A stretch of DNA of 64,000 nt from Bordetella genomosp. 2. Lineage in GTDB: Bacteria > Pseudomonadota > Gammaproteobacteria > Burkholderiales > Burkholderiaceae_B. Both the position numbers and the translations under genes were made by a program. This document shows, in pieces, positions 7,678 through 18,521 of this stretch (within the stretch, counting starts at the first letter, position 1; every line of letters begins with the position of its first letter). The notes under the pieces are model-generated. The model made no database searches, had not been told where the DNA came from, and saw only the letters and a program-made list of their open reading frames with translations. Location of the stretch: the NCBI RefSeq assembly GCF_002261345.1, contig NZ_NEVT01000008.1, positions 186,001 through 250,000 of the forward strand, written 5' to 3'.

Positions 7678-10600
7678 TCAGTCGGCGAAGAAGGTGCGGT
7701 ACACCAGGGCGATGCCGTTGACCGCGCCGCCCTTGATGTCCAGCGACAGCCCGCGCGCCAGCCGGTAGCTGGCGCGGCCGACCGTCTCGGAACCGGCCAT
7801 GGCCTGCTCCACGCTGAGCGTGATGCCATTGGAGAAATGCTTGCTGGCCACCAGGAACTGGGTCGCCAGGTCGCTGTCGCTGTCCAGGTTGACCTGGCTG
7901 GCGACGGTCCGGTCGGGCAGCAGGCTGCCCGAACTGCCGATGGCGCCCGAGCGGATGCTGACGTCGTCCAGCCCGAACTGCCGGTAGAACGGCTGGCCGC
8001 CGCCCAGCAGCGCGGTGCCCACCGACAGCAGCAAGGCCGCGTCGCTGCCGCTTTCGTCGGGCCCGCGGCCCAGCACCAGCCACGACAGCTTTTCCACGTC
8101 GCTGACGTCGGGATAGGACACCAGGTCGATGCGCGGGCGCTGCGCCGTGCCGGTGACCTTGACGCCGGCCTCGACCTGGTCGCCGGTGCGCAGCGCCTCG
8201 ATGTCCAGCAGCGGGTTGTCGAGCCGGCCCTGGAAGGTCAGCGTGCCGCGGCGCAGGCGCAGTTTCTGGCCATACGCCTCGATGCCGCCGCCGCGGGTGC
8301 GCAGCGCCCCCATGCCGGTCAACCGGCCGTCGGCCATCTGGATCTCAATGGCGCCCAGCAGCCCGGCGTCCAGCCCCATGCCGGTGATATAGAAGCGCGG
8401 CCCCATGTCGAACTTGAGGTTCATGTGCATCTGGATGGGGGATTCGCGCGCCTGCTCGTCCTCGCCGGCCCGGATGACCCGGACGTCGTCGTCGAGCGCC
8501 GGCACGCCTTGCAGGATTTCCAGGCTGAACCAGCCGGCATCCGCCTTCAGGTCGCCGGTGATGGAGATCCGCGGCAACTGGGCGTCGATGGCGACGTTGC
8601 CGGACACCATCGCGTAGCGGTCGGAGCGCTGCAGCGCGGGAAACCGATGCAGCTTCACGTTCACCACGCCCTGGGAGGCCAGCAGGTCCCAATGGCCGGT
8701 GGCCTCGACGTAGCCGTTCTTCGCATCGGGATTCTCGGTGACCCATTCGCGGGTGCGCCATTCGTCGGGCATGACCCGCAGCGACGCCGGGAACCGCAGC
8801 GAATCCAGCACCAGGCGGGTGCCGTCCAGGCGCGCCGCCAGCGTGCCGTCGATCAAGCGCACGCCATCGTCGATGCGGACCACGCGCAGCGCCTGTCCGC
8901 TGATGGTGCCCGAGGCATTCCACTTGCCGCCCGGCGTGCCCTGGGCGCTGAGCCTGGCCTGCAGCTTGCCGCGCACCTCCATCGTGTCGCCCACGAACAG
9001 GTCGACCCAGGTGAGATCGGCGATATCCGCGTCGAGATCGACGCGCAGGGGCCGCTGCATATTCAGGCCGAGCCCCGCCATGACGCCGGAGGCCGAACCC
9101 GAGATCGTGCCCATTTTCGCGGTCCGCACATCGAGCTTGGCGTCGAGCCGGCTGGCGCGCCCGCCGGTGGGCGTGGCGGACAGGTCCACCACCAGGTTCG
9201 TCAGCCCCAGCGGGATGGGCGGATCGCCGGGGATGCGCAGGTCGCCGTCGCGGCGGGCGATGCGCGCCTTGCCCGCCAGCGCGCCGGCAAAACGCAGGTC
9301 CCACGAGGCGTCCAGGGCGATGCGGCGCTCGCCGTCGGACGGATGCGCATTGACGCGCCGCTGCCCGGCCTGGGCGGCGCGCGCGGCGGCCTGCGGATCG
9401 AGCGCGCGCATGATCTGCCGCAGCATCGAGGCGGTGATGACAAGATTGTCGGCGCGGCCAGCGGTCTCCCAGCGCCCGCCGCCGCCGCGCGAGCCCTGGT
9501 GCGAGATCAGGGCGCGCTGCTTGTCGGGCAGGGTCAGGCTCAGCTCGGTGGCGCCGGCCTGCCATTGCCATAGCGGCGCCGCCGCCTGGGGCAGGAATGA
9601 CACAGCCACCGGCCGCAAGGCGGCGGCGAAGCCCATCGAGTCGGCGGTCAGGTGTTCGATGGAGCCGCGCCAGCCGACCTGCCCGGCATCGGGCTGGCCG
9701 GCCGGGCCCGGGCCCCAGCCGCCCGCGAAGCGGATCTCGGCGCGCATCGGGGCGCGGCCGAGGGTATCGGCGCGCGCGCCCTCGGGGGTGTAGCGCGCCG
9801 TCAAATTGCCCTGGTGCTGCTCCATGCGCCCCCGTAGTTCGCCCTTGAGCGCGGCCCCGCCCGGCAGGCCCGGCCAGAACGCGTCCAGCGCCGGCGCATC
9901 GGCATCCACGGTCAGGTTGGCGTCGCCCTGGCTGAACCCGCCCTGTGCCCGTACGCGGTTGCGCCCCAGGGCCAGGTCCAGTTGCAGGTCGTGCAGCGCG
10001 TAGCCGGCCAGCGGGTCGGTCGATGCGTTGGCGGGCGCGGCGGCGGCCGGGGCCGGCGCCGCGCCGGACGCGGGCGCCGCTTCGAGGCGCCCCTTCAAGG
10101 TGCCGGACAAGGATTGCTTGTTCCAGCGGCTACCCTTGGCCAGGGTGGCCTCGACGTAGGCCTGCTGCAAGTCCAGCGCGCCGGTCACCCGGGCGTCCAC
10201 CGCCATGCGCGCGCTGAGCAGCGCGGGCGGAATCGCATCGCCCAGGAAGCGCCCGAGATCCAGGCGGTCGGCATCCACGGTGGCCACCATGCGATCGACG
10301 CCGGGTTGCAGCGGCAGCGGCTGGCGATCGAGCGTGGCCACCACGCCGGACTGGTCGGCCAGGCGCAGGTTCAGGTTGGCGGTGCGCACCGGGAACGGCT
10401 GCCCGAACGCCAGGCCGGCCTGCGCCAGCAGCGTCAGGGCGCCGTCGGCGGTCGCGCCGTTCAGGTAGACATCCAGTTGCGCCAGCGAGCCTTCCGCCTC
10501 GGCGCTCAAGGTGGCCGCACACGCGGCCGCGCCAGCCTCCGGCGCGGCCGCGGATTGCGGCGGCTGCGCTTGCCGGGCCGGCTTGGCCTGCTTCGTCCGG

Positions 10601-11325
10601 ACCGGGCGCGCCGGCTTGCCGGACGGCGCATCGCGGGCCGCCAGCATGCGGCTGGCGCACAGCGGAGAATCCGCGCCGACGCCGCGCGCGGCGATGTCGA
10701 GGCGGCCCCGCAGGGGCCAGGGTTCGGCCATCTGCAGCAGTTCGACCTGGCCCCGCAGGTCGGCCTCGGCCTGGGCGTGCCCGAGATGGAGACTGGCCAG
10801 CTGCAAGCGGGCGTTCCGCGCGCCGGCGGCCAGCGATGCCGCCAGGCCGCTCACCGTCACCGGCAAGGGCGCGCCATCGGCGGCGAGATCCAGCGACCCC
10901 AGCGCCAGGCGGTCGACCACTACTTCGACCGGCAGGGCCGGCATCACCAGCGGCTCGTCCGGGGGCGGCGCCTCGTCCGTGGGCGTCAGCGCCACCCGCG
11001 CCGCGCCGGCCGACAATTCGCGCACATGCAGCTGCCGCCGGCCCAGCGCGCGCCAGTGCACGTCGAGCCGCAGGTCGGCGATATCGACCTCGGCGCCGGG
11101 CAGGGCCAGCTGCAGCCGTCCGACCTGCAGGCCCCCGAGGATGCTGCCGCGCACGTGTTCGGCGCGGCCGTCGAATTGCTGCGCCACCGCGCCCAGCAGC
11201 ATGCGCGTGCCCGGCTGCGTGCCGGTCAGCCACAGGGCGAACGCGCACAGCAGCACCACCAGCGCGATGGGCAATGGCAGCCACCACACCAGCAGGTGGC
11301 GCAGGATGGCGCGCAGGCGGTTCAA
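7678..11325 (-). CDS. tamB: Translocation and assembly module inner-membrane protein TamB
   Basis: A 1215-residue TamB/YtfN-type protein. It has one N-terminal signal-anchor helix (about 11-34), a very long beta-rich periplasmic region (AsmA/BLTP-like groove) and the conserved C-terminal TamB/DUF490 domain ending in LVYRTFFAD. It spans the periplasm, partners TamA, and is implicated in outer-membrane protein assembly and anterograde lipid transport. The start is TTG at 11325, overlapping the TGA of tamA (TTGA); the rare start codon is supported by this coupling and by the hydrophobic anchor that follows. An Ala/Pro-rich insertion lies near residues 400-440. About 90 nt separate its stop from the dcd start. 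Confidence 0.93.
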   Translation of the reverse strand: MNRLRAILRHLLVWWLPLPIALVVLLCAFALWLTGTQPGTRMLLGAVAQQFDGRAEHVRGSILGGLQVGRLQLALPGAEVDIADLRLDVHWRALGRRQLHVRELSAGAARVALTPTDEAPPPDEPLVMPALPVEVVVDRLALGSLDLAADGAPLPVTVSGLAASLAAGARNARLQLASLHLGHAQAEADLRGQVELLQMAEPWPLRGRLDIAARGVGADSPLCASRMLAARDAPSGKPARPVRTKQAKPARQAQPPQSAAAPEAGAAACAATLSAEAEGSLAQLDVYLNGATADGALTLLAQAGLAFGQPFPVRTANLNLRLADQSGVVATLDRQPLPLQPGVDRMVATVDADRLDLGRFLGDAIPPALLSARMAVDARVTGALDLQQAYVEATLAKGSRWNKQSLSGTLKGRLEAAPASGAAPAPAAAAPANASTDPLAGYALHDLQLDLALGRNRVRAQGGFSQGDANLTVDADAPALDAFWPGLPGGAALKGELRGRMEQHQGNLTARYTPEGARADTLGRAPMRAEIRFAGGWGPGPAGQPDAGQVGWRGSIEHLTADSMGFAAALRPVAVSFLPQAAAPLWQWQAGATELSLTLPDKQRALISHQGSRGGGGRWETAGRADNLVITASMLRQIMRALDPQAAARAAQAGQRRVNAHPSDGERRIALDASWDLRFAGALAGKARIARRDGDLRIPGDPPIPLGLTNLVVDLSATPTGGRASRLDAKLDVRTAKMGTISGSASGVMAGLGLNMQRPLRVDLDADIADLTWVDLFVGDTMEVRGKLQARLSAQGTPGGKWNASGTISGQALRVVRIDDGVRLIDGTLAARLDGTRLVLDSLRFPASLRVMPDEWRTREWVTENPDAKNGYVEATGHWDLLASQGVVNVKLHRFPALQRSDRYAMVSGNVAIDAQLPRISITGDLKADAGWFSLEILQGVPALDDDVRVIRAGEDEQARESPIQMHMNLKFDMGPRFYITGMGLDAGLLGAIEIQMADGRLTGMGALRTRGGGIEAYGQKLRLRRGTLTFQGRLDNPLLDIEALRTGDQVEAGVKVTGTAQRPRIDLVSYPDVSDVEKLSWLVLGRGPDESGSDAALLLSVGTALLGGGQPFYRQFGLDDVSIRSGAIGSSGSLLPDRTVASQVNLDSDSDLATQFLVASKHFSNGITLSVEQAMAGSETVGRASYRLARGLSLDIKGGAVNGIALVYRTFFAD

Positions 11326-13220
11326 AACGCGATCCCCAGCGAAAAGTGCAGGCGCAGGTCGCGCTCGCGCTGCCCGTATGCCAGGTCCAGGAACAAGGGG
11401 CCGGCCGGCGTGCGCACCCGCGCGCCGAGGCCGTAGCCCACGTGCATGCGCATCTCGCCGAACGACTCGGCCGCGTCGCCGGCATCGACGAAGGCGGCCA
11501 TGCCCCAGGTTTCGTTGAAATAGTGGTCGTACTCGATGCTGGCCACCGCCAGCGTGGGCGCGCCGACCACGGCGTCGTCCTTGTCGAGGCCGATGCTCTG
11601 GTAGCGATAGCCGCGAATGGACCGCGCCCCCCCGGTGCGGAAGCCGAAGTCATCGGGCACGCGGGTCTTCGAGTCGGACCACACCCGCCCGACTTCGCCG
11701 CGTATCGTCAACACGTCGCGCTCGCCCACCGGCCACCACTGCTGGCCGCGCAGGCGCGCGCGGAAATAGGGCTTGCCGGTGTCGAGCACGACGCCCACGC
11801 CGCCCCCGACCGCGATCAGGTTGCCTTCGCGGGGATCGTATTTGTTGTTGACGTCGCGGCGCAGCCATTCCGAGGTCAGCGTGGCGGTGGGCAGGTCGTA
11901 TTCGTCGCCGCCGTCGATCTTGACGTGATCGTGCGCCAGCAGCACGCCCCAGCGGTTCTCGTATTCGACCCGGCTGTCGCCCGCGCCCTTGCGCTCGCGC
12001 AAACGCGTGGCGCCCAGCGCGAAGCGCCGCACGTCCAGCCCCTGGATGTCGGAATGGTCGGCCAGCACGCCGATGGAATCCTTCTGGCCCTTCTCGTCCG
12101 GCGGCAGATACAGGTCGGCGTAGGCGCGCTGGCGCAGGCGGTCGACGCTGACCCCGCTCTCGAGCGTCACGGGATGGCCGAATACGACGTTCTGGCGGTA
12201 GGTGACCTCGGCCCGCACCCCGGCCTCGTCGTCCACCCCCAGCGACGTGGCGACCCGCCGCGCCGGGGCCTCGACCACGCGCACATCGACCGGCAGGGTG
12301 ACCTCGCCGTCCGAATCGCGCGGCGCCGGCGCCGCGCTGGCCGGGCCGCCCGCCACGGCGGGATCGCCGCTGGGCGTGGCGGCGGCCAGGCCGGTGGAGC
12401 CCGGCGCCCGGGCTTCTTCGGTATGCGTGGCGGCCGGCTGGGCCGCGCCCCCCGCCGGACTGCCCAGCGTCACGAAGGCGCCCCGGAAGAACGAGGTCGC
12501 CTGCAGCTTCTGCTGCCAGTCGTCGAGCTTTTCCTGGTTGTAAGTATCGCCTTCCCGGTAGCGCACGTAGCGACGCGCGAAGGAATCGGGCACGCGCCGG
12601 AAGCCCTCCGTATTGAGCGGCCCCATGCGCACCAGCGGCCCGCTGTCGATGGTGACCGACAGGCGCACTTCGGCGGTGTCGGCATGGACGACCGCATCCG
12701 AATCGGCCATGTAGGCGAGCATGAAGTCGCGCGAGGCCACCGCGTCGAGCAAGGCCGCCTTGGCGCGGTTCCATTCGCTGTTGACGAACGGGCGGCCGGC
12801 CGGCAGCGACCAGCCCTTGCGCAGCGCGTCGATGCGCTCGGCGTATTCGGGACGCGTCACGCGGCCGGTGAACTTCAGGTCCACCGCGGCCACCATCGCC
12901 CGCTCGCCGGGCTGGATGGCGATGTCCCAGGTTTCCCGGCCCATGGCGGTGCCGGTCTCGAGCGTGACGACGGGCGTGAAATAGCCTTGCGTGGCCAGCG
13001 CGGCCACCGTGGCGTCGCGCGCGCGCCGCCGCAGGCGGTTGATTTCGCCGCCGTCCTGGTCTTCGGCCAGCCGCGTGATGGCGGCCACGGCCTCGGTGAT
13101 GGACTGCAGGGCTTCCGGCGGCACGCCGCCGGGGTCGATGATGACCTCGGGCCCCTGCGCACGCGCGCCGCCCGCCGCAAGCAGGCCGACCAGGAGGAGC
13201 AGCGCAGCCCGGGCCCGCAT
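11322..13220 (-). CDS. tamA: Omp85-family outer-membrane protein TamA
   Basis: A 632-residue BamA/TamA relative. It has a signal peptide (about 1-22, ending ARAQ), three POTRA repeats up to about residue 320, and a 16-strand C-terminal barrel ending in the usual terminal Phe (LGIAF). The barrel contains the lid-lock type motif RSIRGYRY. An Ala/Pro/Gly-rich insertion of about 50 residues (about 254-304) interrupts the third POTRA. The start at 13220 lies 1 nt beyond the mrp stop, and the stop overlaps the tamB TTG, so mrp-tamA-tamB form one coupled operon. Confidence 0.93.
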   Translation of the reverse strand: MRARAALLLLVGLLAAGGARAQGPEVIIDPGGVPPEALQSITEAVAAITRLAEDQDGGEINRLRRRARDATVAALATQGYFTPVVTLETGTAMGRETWDIAIQPGERAMVAAVDLKFTGRVTRPEYAERIDALRKGWSLPAGRPFVNSEWNRAKAALLDAVASRDFMLAYMADSDAVVHADTAEVRLSVTIDSGPLVRMGPLNTEGFRRVPDSFARRYVRYREGDTYNQEKLDDWQQKLQATSFFRGAFVTLGSPAGGAAQPAATHTEEARAPGSTGLAAATPSGDPAVAGGPASAAPAPRDSDGEVTLPVDVRVVEAPARRVATSLGVDDEAGVRAEVTYRQNVVFGHPVTLESGVSVDRLRQRAYADLYLPPDEKGQKDSIGVLADHSDIQGLDVRRFALGATRLRERKGAGDSRVEYENRWGVLLAHDHVKIDGGDEYDLPTATLTSEWLRRDVNNKYDPREGNLIAVGGGVGVVLDTGKPYFRARLRGQQWWPVGERDVLTIRGEVGRVWSDSKTRVPDDFGFRTGGARSIRGYRYQSIGLDKDDAVVGAPTLAVASIEYDHYFNETWGMAAFVDAGDAAESFGEMRMHVGYGLGARVRTPAGPLFLDLAYGQRERDLRLHFSLGIAF

Positions 13221-13221
13221 G

Positions 13222-14310
13222 TCAGGCGGGCGGCTGGACGACCACGGGCGGCAGCTTGCCGGCCATGTCGCGCGGCAACGCGGCGATGCCGGCGGCCAGT
13301 TTGCGGGCGATGTCGCGGTAGCGGCGCGCGGCCTCGCCGGCGGGATCGGCCACCACCGTGGGCCGGCCCGAGTCGGTCTGGGCCCGGATGTCCAGCGCCA
13401 GGGGCAGGCTGCCCAGCCAGGGCGCCTGGTACTGCGCCGCCATGCGCTGCCCGCCGCCCTCGCCGAAGATGTGCTCGGCGTGGCCGCACTGCGAGCAGAT
13501 GTGCACCGCCATGTTCTCGACGATGCCGAGGATCGGCACATCGACCTTGTGGAACATGCGCAGGCCCTTGCGGGCGTCCTGCAGGGCCAGGTCCTGGGGC
13601 GTGGTGACGATCACCGCGCCCACCACCGGGACCTTCTGCGCCAGGGTCAGCGCCAGGTCGCCCGTGCCGGGCGGCATGTCGATGATGAGATAGTCCAGGT
13701 CGCGCCAGTTGGTCTGGCGCAGCAGTTGCTCGAACGCCTGGGTCGCCATCGGGCCGCGCCAGATGGCCGGCGCGTCCGCGTCGATGAGGAAACCGATGGA
13801 ATTGGCCTGCAGGCCGTGGGCCTCAAGGGGCTCCATGGTCTTGTTGTCGTGGCTGACGGGGCGCCCCGTGATGCCCAGCATGGTCGGCACGCTGGGCCCG
13901 TAGATGTCGGCGTCCAGGATGCCGGCCGCGGCGCCGTCGGCCGCCAGGGCCAGCGCCAGGTTGACCGCCGTGGTGCTCTTGCCCACGCCGCCCTTGCCCG
14001 AGGCCACGGCGATGATATTGCGCACGTTCGGCAGCGGCTTGAGGCCGCGCTGCACGGCATGCGTGGCCACCGCCCAGCCGACCGTGACGCGGGCCTGCGG
14101 CGCGCCCGCGGCCGCCAGGGCCTGGCGGGCCGTGCGTTCGATCTCGGCGGCCGCGAACCCCGCCGGGTACCCCGCTGTAATTGTGACCGACGGCGTGTCG
14201 CCGCCCAGGTCGATGTCACTGTCCCTTACAAACGAGGCCAGATCCTGACCGGAAAACGCATCTGTTACTGCCCGCAACGCTGCACGGATTTGCGCTGTCG
14301 TTATACTCAT
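13222..14310 (-). CDS. apbC: Mrp/ApbC/NBP35-type Fe-S cluster carrier ATPase
   Basis: A 362-residue P-loop ATPase that carries and delivers Fe-S clusters. The N-terminal MIP18/DUF59 domain (about 1-85) precedes the MinD-like domain with deviant Walker A GKGGVGKS (105-112), a Walker A' DADIYGPS, and the cluster-bridging CxxC (Cys272, Cys275). The length matches the proteobacterial Mrp/ApbC family. It is the first gene of the operon with tamA and tamB. The divergent small membrane protein starts 98 nt away. Confidence 0.94.
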   Translation of the reverse strand: MSITTAQIRAALRAVTDAFSGQDLASFVRDSDIDLGGDTPSVTITAGYPAGFAAAEIERTARQALAAAGAPQARVTVGWAVATHAVQRGLKPLPNVRNIIAVASGKGGVGKSTTAVNLALALAADGAAAGILDADIYGPSVPTMLGITGRPVSHDNKTMEPLEAHGLQANSIGFLIDADAPAIWRGPMATQAFEQLLRQTNWRDLDYLIIDMPPGTGDLALTLAQKVPVVGAVIVTTPQDLALQDARKGLRMFHKVDVPILGIVENMAVHICSQCGHAEHIFGEGGGQRMAAQYQAPWLGSLPLALDIRAQTDSGRPTVVADPAGEAARRYRDIARKLAAGIAALPRDMAGKLPPVVVQPPA

Positions 14311-14408
14311 TACTCAGATTCCCTAGGCAGGACGGCTTTTCGCCGGCCGCTACCCCCAAGGATAGCGGATACGCGGGAACCTTTTGTCCTGTTTTGCATC
14401 CGACCATC

Positions 14409-14681
14409 ATGATCGACACTATTTCCCGACTTCTCCGCGCCGTCGCGTTCGCCGTCCTGGCCCTGGCCGGCATGCTGATGGCGCTGGTATTCATGATCTC
14501 GACCGCGATCGCGGTGGGCATCCTGTACATCGTGGCCAAGGTGCGCGGCAAGCCGTTCGGCGTGCGCGCCTACTGGAGCCAGCGCCAGACCTCGCGTCCC
14601 AGCCCGTTCGGCTCCGGCGCGGCGCCGTTCACCCCGCCGCGCGGCGACGTGATCGACGTCGAGGCCCGCGAAGTCCGCTAG
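14409..14681 (+). CDS. Small single-span membrane protein, unknown function
   Basis: A 90-residue protein with one long hydrophobic segment (about residues 9-37) preceded by a short basic N-terminus and followed by a basic, Ser/Pro-rich cytoplasmic-looking tail. The ATG at 14409 is preferred to an in-frame TTG at 14394 because it directly precedes the membrane helix. I do not recognise a family. It is divergent from apbC and followed by a strong hairpin, so monocistronic. Confidence 0.75.
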   Translation: MIDTISRLLRAVAFAVLALAGMLMALVFMISTAIAVGILYIVAKVRGKPFGVRAYWSQRQTSRPSPFGSGAAPFTPPRGDVIDVEAREVR

Positions 14682-14702
14682 GCCTGTCCCGCCCCCTCTC
14701 GC

Positions 14703-14744
14703 GCCCCTGCGCCGGCCCCGCCCGGCGCAGGGGCTTGTTGTTGC
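14703..14744 (+). terminator. Intrinsic terminator after the small membrane protein gene
   Basis: A perfect 12-bp stem (GCCCCTGCGCCG at 14703-14714 with 14723-14734) with an 8-nt loop, followed by TTGTTGTTG. It separates the 14409 gene from metG. Confidence 0.75.
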
Positions 14745-14772
14745 CGCCGTCCGGCGCGCCGCCCCGGCCAGG

Positions 14773-14787
14773 CCGCTAAAATAGCGG
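14773..14787 (+). promoter_or_regulatory. Possible minus-10 region of metG
   Basis: TAAAAT at 14777-14782 matches the sigma-70 minus-10 in five of six positions and lies 37 nt before the metG ATG. It is embedded in a small dyad CCGCTA-AAA-TAGCGG. No convincing minus-35 hexamer is present at the normal distance. The same TAAAATAGCGG string occurs before dcd. Confidence 0.35.
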
Positions 14788-14818
14788 GCTCACCCCTCCC
14801 TTCTACCCCGTTCACGAT

Positions 14819-16894
14819 ATGTCCCGTACCCTGTTCGTCACCACCGCGCTGCCCTACGCCAACGGATCTTTCCATATCGGCCACATCATGGAATACATCC
14901 AGGCCGACATCTGGGTCCGCTCCATGCGCATGGCGGGCCACACGGTACATTTCGTGGGGGCCGATGACGCGCATGGCGCGCCCATCATGCTGAAGGCCGA
15001 AAAGGAAGGCATTTCGCCGCAGGAACTGGTGGCCCGCTATGCCGCCGAGCGCCCGCGCTACCTGGACGGGTTCCACATCCGCTTCGACCACTGGCATTCG
15101 ACCGACTCGGCCGAGAACGTCGCGCTGTCGCAGGACATCTATCGCGCGCTGAAAGCCGCCGACCTGATCGAAACCCGCTCGATCGAGCAGTTCTACGATC
15201 CGGTCAAGGGCATGTTCCTGGCCGACCGCTACATCAAGGGCGAATGCCCCAAGTGCCACGCCAAGGACCAATACGGCGACTCCTGCGAGGTCTGCGGGGC
15301 GGTGTACGCCCCCACCGAACTGATCAATCCCTATTCCGCCCTGACCGGCGCCACGCCGGTGCTGAAGTCGTCCGAGCACTTCTTCTTCAAGCTGTCCGAC
15401 CCGCGCTGCGTGGAATTCCTGCAAGGCTGGACCACCGGCGCCAACGCCGCCGGCAACAAGCACCTGCAGCCGGAAGTCCAGGCCAAGACCCGCGAATGGC
15501 TGGGCGGCGACGACGGCCAGGCCAAGCTGGGCGACTGGGACATCTCGCGCGATGCGCCCTACTTCGGCATCGAGATCCCGGACGCGCCGGGCAAGTACTT
15601 CTATGTCTGGCTGGACGCCCCGGTGGGGTACCTGGCCTCGCTGAAATCGTACTGCGCCAAGGAAGGGCTGGATTTCGACGCCCTGCTCGACCCGCAGGGC
15701 GACACCGAGCAAGTGCACTTCATCGGCAAGGACATCATCTACTTCCACGCCCTGTTCTGGCCCGCCATGCTGAAATTCGCCGGCCGCAAGACGCCGGACG
15801 CCCTCAATGTGCACGGCTTCATCACGGTCAGCGGCGAGAAAATGTCCAAGAGCCGCGGCACCGGCATCTCGCCCTTGCGCTACCTGGAGCTCGGCATGAA
15901 TGCCGAATGGCTGCGCTATTACATCGCCGCCAAGCTGAACGCGCGGGTCGAGGACATCGATTTCAACCCCGACGACTTCGTCGCGCGCGTCAACAGCGAC
16001 CTGGTCGGCAAGTACGTGAACATCGCCAGCCGCGCCGCCAATTTCATCACCAAGCACTTCGACGGCGCGCTGGCCTACGAGGGCGACACCGCGGCCCTGG
16101 CGGCCGGGTTCGCGGCCCAGGCGGAATCGATCCGCGCGGCCTTCGAGGCGCGCGAATACAACCGCGCCATCCGCGAGATCATGGCCTATGCCGACGCCAT
16201 CAACCAGGCCTTCGACACCGCCCAGCCGTGGGTGCTGGCCAAGGGCATCGGCAGCGCCGACGCGGCCCAGAAAGCCCGCCTGCAGGACATCTGCTCGCGC
16301 TCGCTGGCCGGCTTCAAGGCCTTGTCGGTGATGCTGGCGCCGGTCCTGCCGGCGCTGTCCGACCGCGTGGCGCGCGAGCTGTTCGGCGCCGACCGGCCGT
16401 TCAACTGGGCCGATGCCGCGGTGCTGCCGCAACGTGTGGCGCCGTTCAAGCACCTGATGCAGCGGGTCGACCCGGCCCTGCTCGACCAGCTGTTTGAACC
16501 GCCCGTGGCGCCCGCGCCGGCCGCCCCCATGCCGGGCGGCGAGGCGCTGGCCGACACCATCACCATCGACGATTTCGCCAAGATCGACTTGCGCATCGCC
16601 AAGATCGTCGACTGCCAGCACGTCGAGGGCTCGACCAAGCTGCTGCAGCTCACGCTCGATGTCGGCGAGGGCCGCCATCGCAATGTGTTCTCCGGCATCA
16701 AGTCGGCCTACCGGCCCGAAGACCTGGTGGGCAAGCTCACCGTCATGGTCGCCAACCTGGCGCCGCGCAAGATGAAGTTCGGCGTATCCGAAGGCATGGT
16801 GCTGGCCGCCAGCCACGCCGACGAGGCGGTCGATGCCGGCATCTACGTGCTGGAGCCCTGGCCCGGCGCCCAGCCCGGCATGCGCGTGCGCTGA
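14819..16894 (+). CDS. metG: Methionyl-tRNA synthetase
   Basis: A 691-residue class I synthetase, MetG1 type, charging tRNA-Met. It has the HIGH motif (19-22), the zinc-binding knuckle insertion with CPKC and CEVC (about 143-160), the KMSKS motif (341-345), an anticodon-binding helical domain, and a C-terminal EMAP/Arc1p-like tRNA-binding OB-fold (about 580-691) that dimerises the enzyme. All catalytic motifs are intact. It is flanked by a terminator upstream and by a convergent phospholipase gene downstream. Confidence 0.97.
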   Translation: MSRTLFVTTALPYANGSFHIGHIMEYIQADIWVRSMRMAGHTVHFVGADDAHGAPIMLKAEKEGISPQELVARYAAERPRYLDGFHIRFDHWHSTDSAENVALSQDIYRALKAADLIETRSIEQFYDPVKGMFLADRYIKGECPKCHAKDQYGDSCEVCGAVYAPTELINPYSALTGATPVLKSSEHFFFKLSDPRCVEFLQGWTTGANAAGNKHLQPEVQAKTREWLGGDDGQAKLGDWDISRDAPYFGIEIPDAPGKYFYVWLDAPVGYLASLKSYCAKEGLDFDALLDPQGDTEQVHFIGKDIIYFHALFWPAMLKFAGRKTPDALNVHGFITVSGEKMSKSRGTGISPLRYLELGMNAEWLRYYIAAKLNARVEDIDFNPDDFVARVNSDLVGKYVNIASRAANFITKHFDGALAYEGDTAALAAGFAAQAESIRAAFEAREYNRAIREIMAYADAINQAFDTAQPWVLAKGIGSADAAQKARLQDICSRSLAGFKALSVMLAPVLPALSDRVARELFGADRPFNWADAAVLPQRVAPFKHLMQRVDPALLDQLFEPPVAPAPAAPMPGGEALADTITIDDFAKIDLRIAKIVDCQHVEGSTKLLQLTLDVGEGRHRNVFSGIKSAYRPEDLVGKLTVMVANLAPRKMKFGVSEGMVLAASHADEAVDAGIYVLEPWPGAQPGMRVR

Positions 16895-16949
16895 GCCGGC
16901 GGCGGCGCCTGCCGCCCGCTTCCCGGCCAGCCCGAAGGGTGAGCAGGCC

Positions 16950-18521
16950 CTAGAGCAGCCAGTCGATGGGCAACAGCGACAGCAGCCACATCAGGGCGCG
17001 CTGCCACCAGCGGGTGCCCGGTTCGGTGTCGTAGCGCCGCTGCCCGTCCGCGTCCTGCGCCAGCCAATACAGCCGGTCGTCCGCCGCCAGGCGGACCTGG
17101 TAGGCGTGGCTGGAAAGCTGCCGGTCGAACACGGCCTCGACCCGCGCGGCCAGCGCCGGACTGTCGATGACGAACCCCAGTTCGGTATTCAGCTCCAGCG
17201 AGCGCGGATCGAAGTTGAACGAGCCGACGAATACGCGCTGGCCGTCCACCGCGAAGGTCTTGGCATGCAGGCTCGAGCCCGAGCTGCCGAACGGTCCCAG
17301 CCCGGGCGCGCGCTCGCCGGACTGGCTGCGCATTTCGTACAGTTCCACGCCCGCCCGCAACAACGGCTTGCGCCATTTGGCGTAGCCCGAATGCACCACC
17401 GCCACATCGGTGGCCTCGAAAGCATTGGTCAGCACGCGCACCTTGACGCCACGCCGCACCATCTGGGCGAAGGCCTCCGTGCCGGCGGCGGTGGGCACGA
17501 AATAAGGAGACACCAGCTCGAGGTGGCGGGCCGGCTGGCCGATCGCGGCCTGCAACTGCTGCGCCAGGGTGGCGTCGTCGCGCGTGCGGCCCAGGGCCTT
17601 GGCGGGATCGTCGCTGACCATGCGGGTCGGCGCCCATTCCATGGGGAGCTGCTGCGCCAGCAATTGGCGGATGAACGGCAGCTCGCCCAGCGCCCGCACA
17701 TACGCGCGGGCGGCCGGATCGCTTTCCACCCGCGAGGCCGACCGGTGCAGCGCCTCCAGTTGCGCGGCGTCCGGGCGCCGCACGACCGATGCCACCGGAT
17801 AGGCCGAGTCGCTGGCCCAGTAGCGGTCGAAATCGGCCGAAACGTCGCGCACCACATCGCCGACGGCCAGCACGTCGAGATCGGCGAACAGGACGCCGTC
17901 GGTGGCGCCGAAGTATTCGTCGCCGACATTGCGGCCGCCGATGATGGTGGCCGAGCTGTCGGCCGTGAACGACTTGTTGTGCATGCGCCGGTTCAGGCGC
18001 GTGAAGTCGGTCAGGTAGCCCAGCATCTTGGGCTGGCGCAGGACGAATGGATTGAACAGCCGCACTTCGATGTTGGGATGCAGGTCCAGTGCGGCGAGCA
18101 CGGCGTCCAGGCCGGCGGTGCCGTTGTCGTCCAGCAGCAGGCGCACCCGTACGCCCCGCTCGGCCGCGTCGAACAGGGCCTCCAGCAACAGCGTGCCGGT
18201 CATGTCGTCGCGCCAGATGTAATACTGCACGTCCAGCGTCTTCTGCGCGGCACGGGCCAGCAGGGCGCGCGCGGCGAAAGCGTCGTGCGCGTCATACAGG
18301 GGATGGAGGCCGGACCGGCCCGGATGGGCATCCGCCATGGGCGCGATGGCCCGGCCCAGCGCGGTGGCCCTGGCCTGCTCGGGCGCCAGCGCGCTGGAGG
18401 CGGGACGGTTCTCGAGCGGCGGCAAGCTGCATCCTCCCAGCACGCCCGCGCACAGCGCCAGCATCGCCAGGCCCGGCCGGCGGGCGGCGCGGCAGCGGGC
18501 GCGCAGCGGATTCAGGGACAT
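16950..18521 (-). CDS. Phospholipase D-family lipoprotein, cardiolipin synthase C-like
   Basis: A 523-residue protein with a lipoprotein signal peptide (lipobox LGGC, Cys31) and two HxKxxxxD catalytic motifs: His181/Lys183/Asp188 (HNKSFTAD) and His419/Lys421/Asp426 (HAKTFAVD). The spacing and the flanking GGRN and GSFN motifs match the ClsC/YmdC branch of cardiolipin synthases, which use phosphatidyl groups of two lipids. The start at 18521 gives a clean signal peptide and overlaps the trhO stop by 10 nt, so the pair is an operon. Another PLD activity such as transphosphatidylation or hydrolysis cannot be excluded. Confidence 0.88.
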   Translation of the reverse strand: MSLNPLRARCRAARRPGLAMLALCAGVLGGCSLPPLENRPASSALAPEQARATALGRAIAPMADAHPGRSGLHPLYDAHDAFAARALLARAAQKTLDVQYYIWRDDMTGTLLLEALFDAAERGVRVRLLLDDNGTAGLDAVLAALDLHPNIEVRLFNPFVLRQPKMLGYLTDFTRLNRRMHNKSFTADSSATIIGGRNVGDEYFGATDGVLFADLDVLAVGDVVRDVSADFDRYWASDSAYPVASVVRRPDAAQLEALHRSASRVESDPAARAYVRALGELPFIRQLLAQQLPMEWAPTRMVSDDPAKALGRTRDDATLAQQLQAAIGQPARHLELVSPYFVPTAAGTEAFAQMVRRGVKVRVLTNAFEATDVAVVHSGYAKWRKPLLRAGVELYEMRSQSGERAPGLGPFGSSGSSLHAKTFAVDGQRVFVGSFNFDPRSLELNTELGFVIDSPALAARVEAVFDRQLSSHAYQVRLAADDRLYWLAQDADGQRRYDTEPGTRWWQRALMWLLSLLPIDWLL

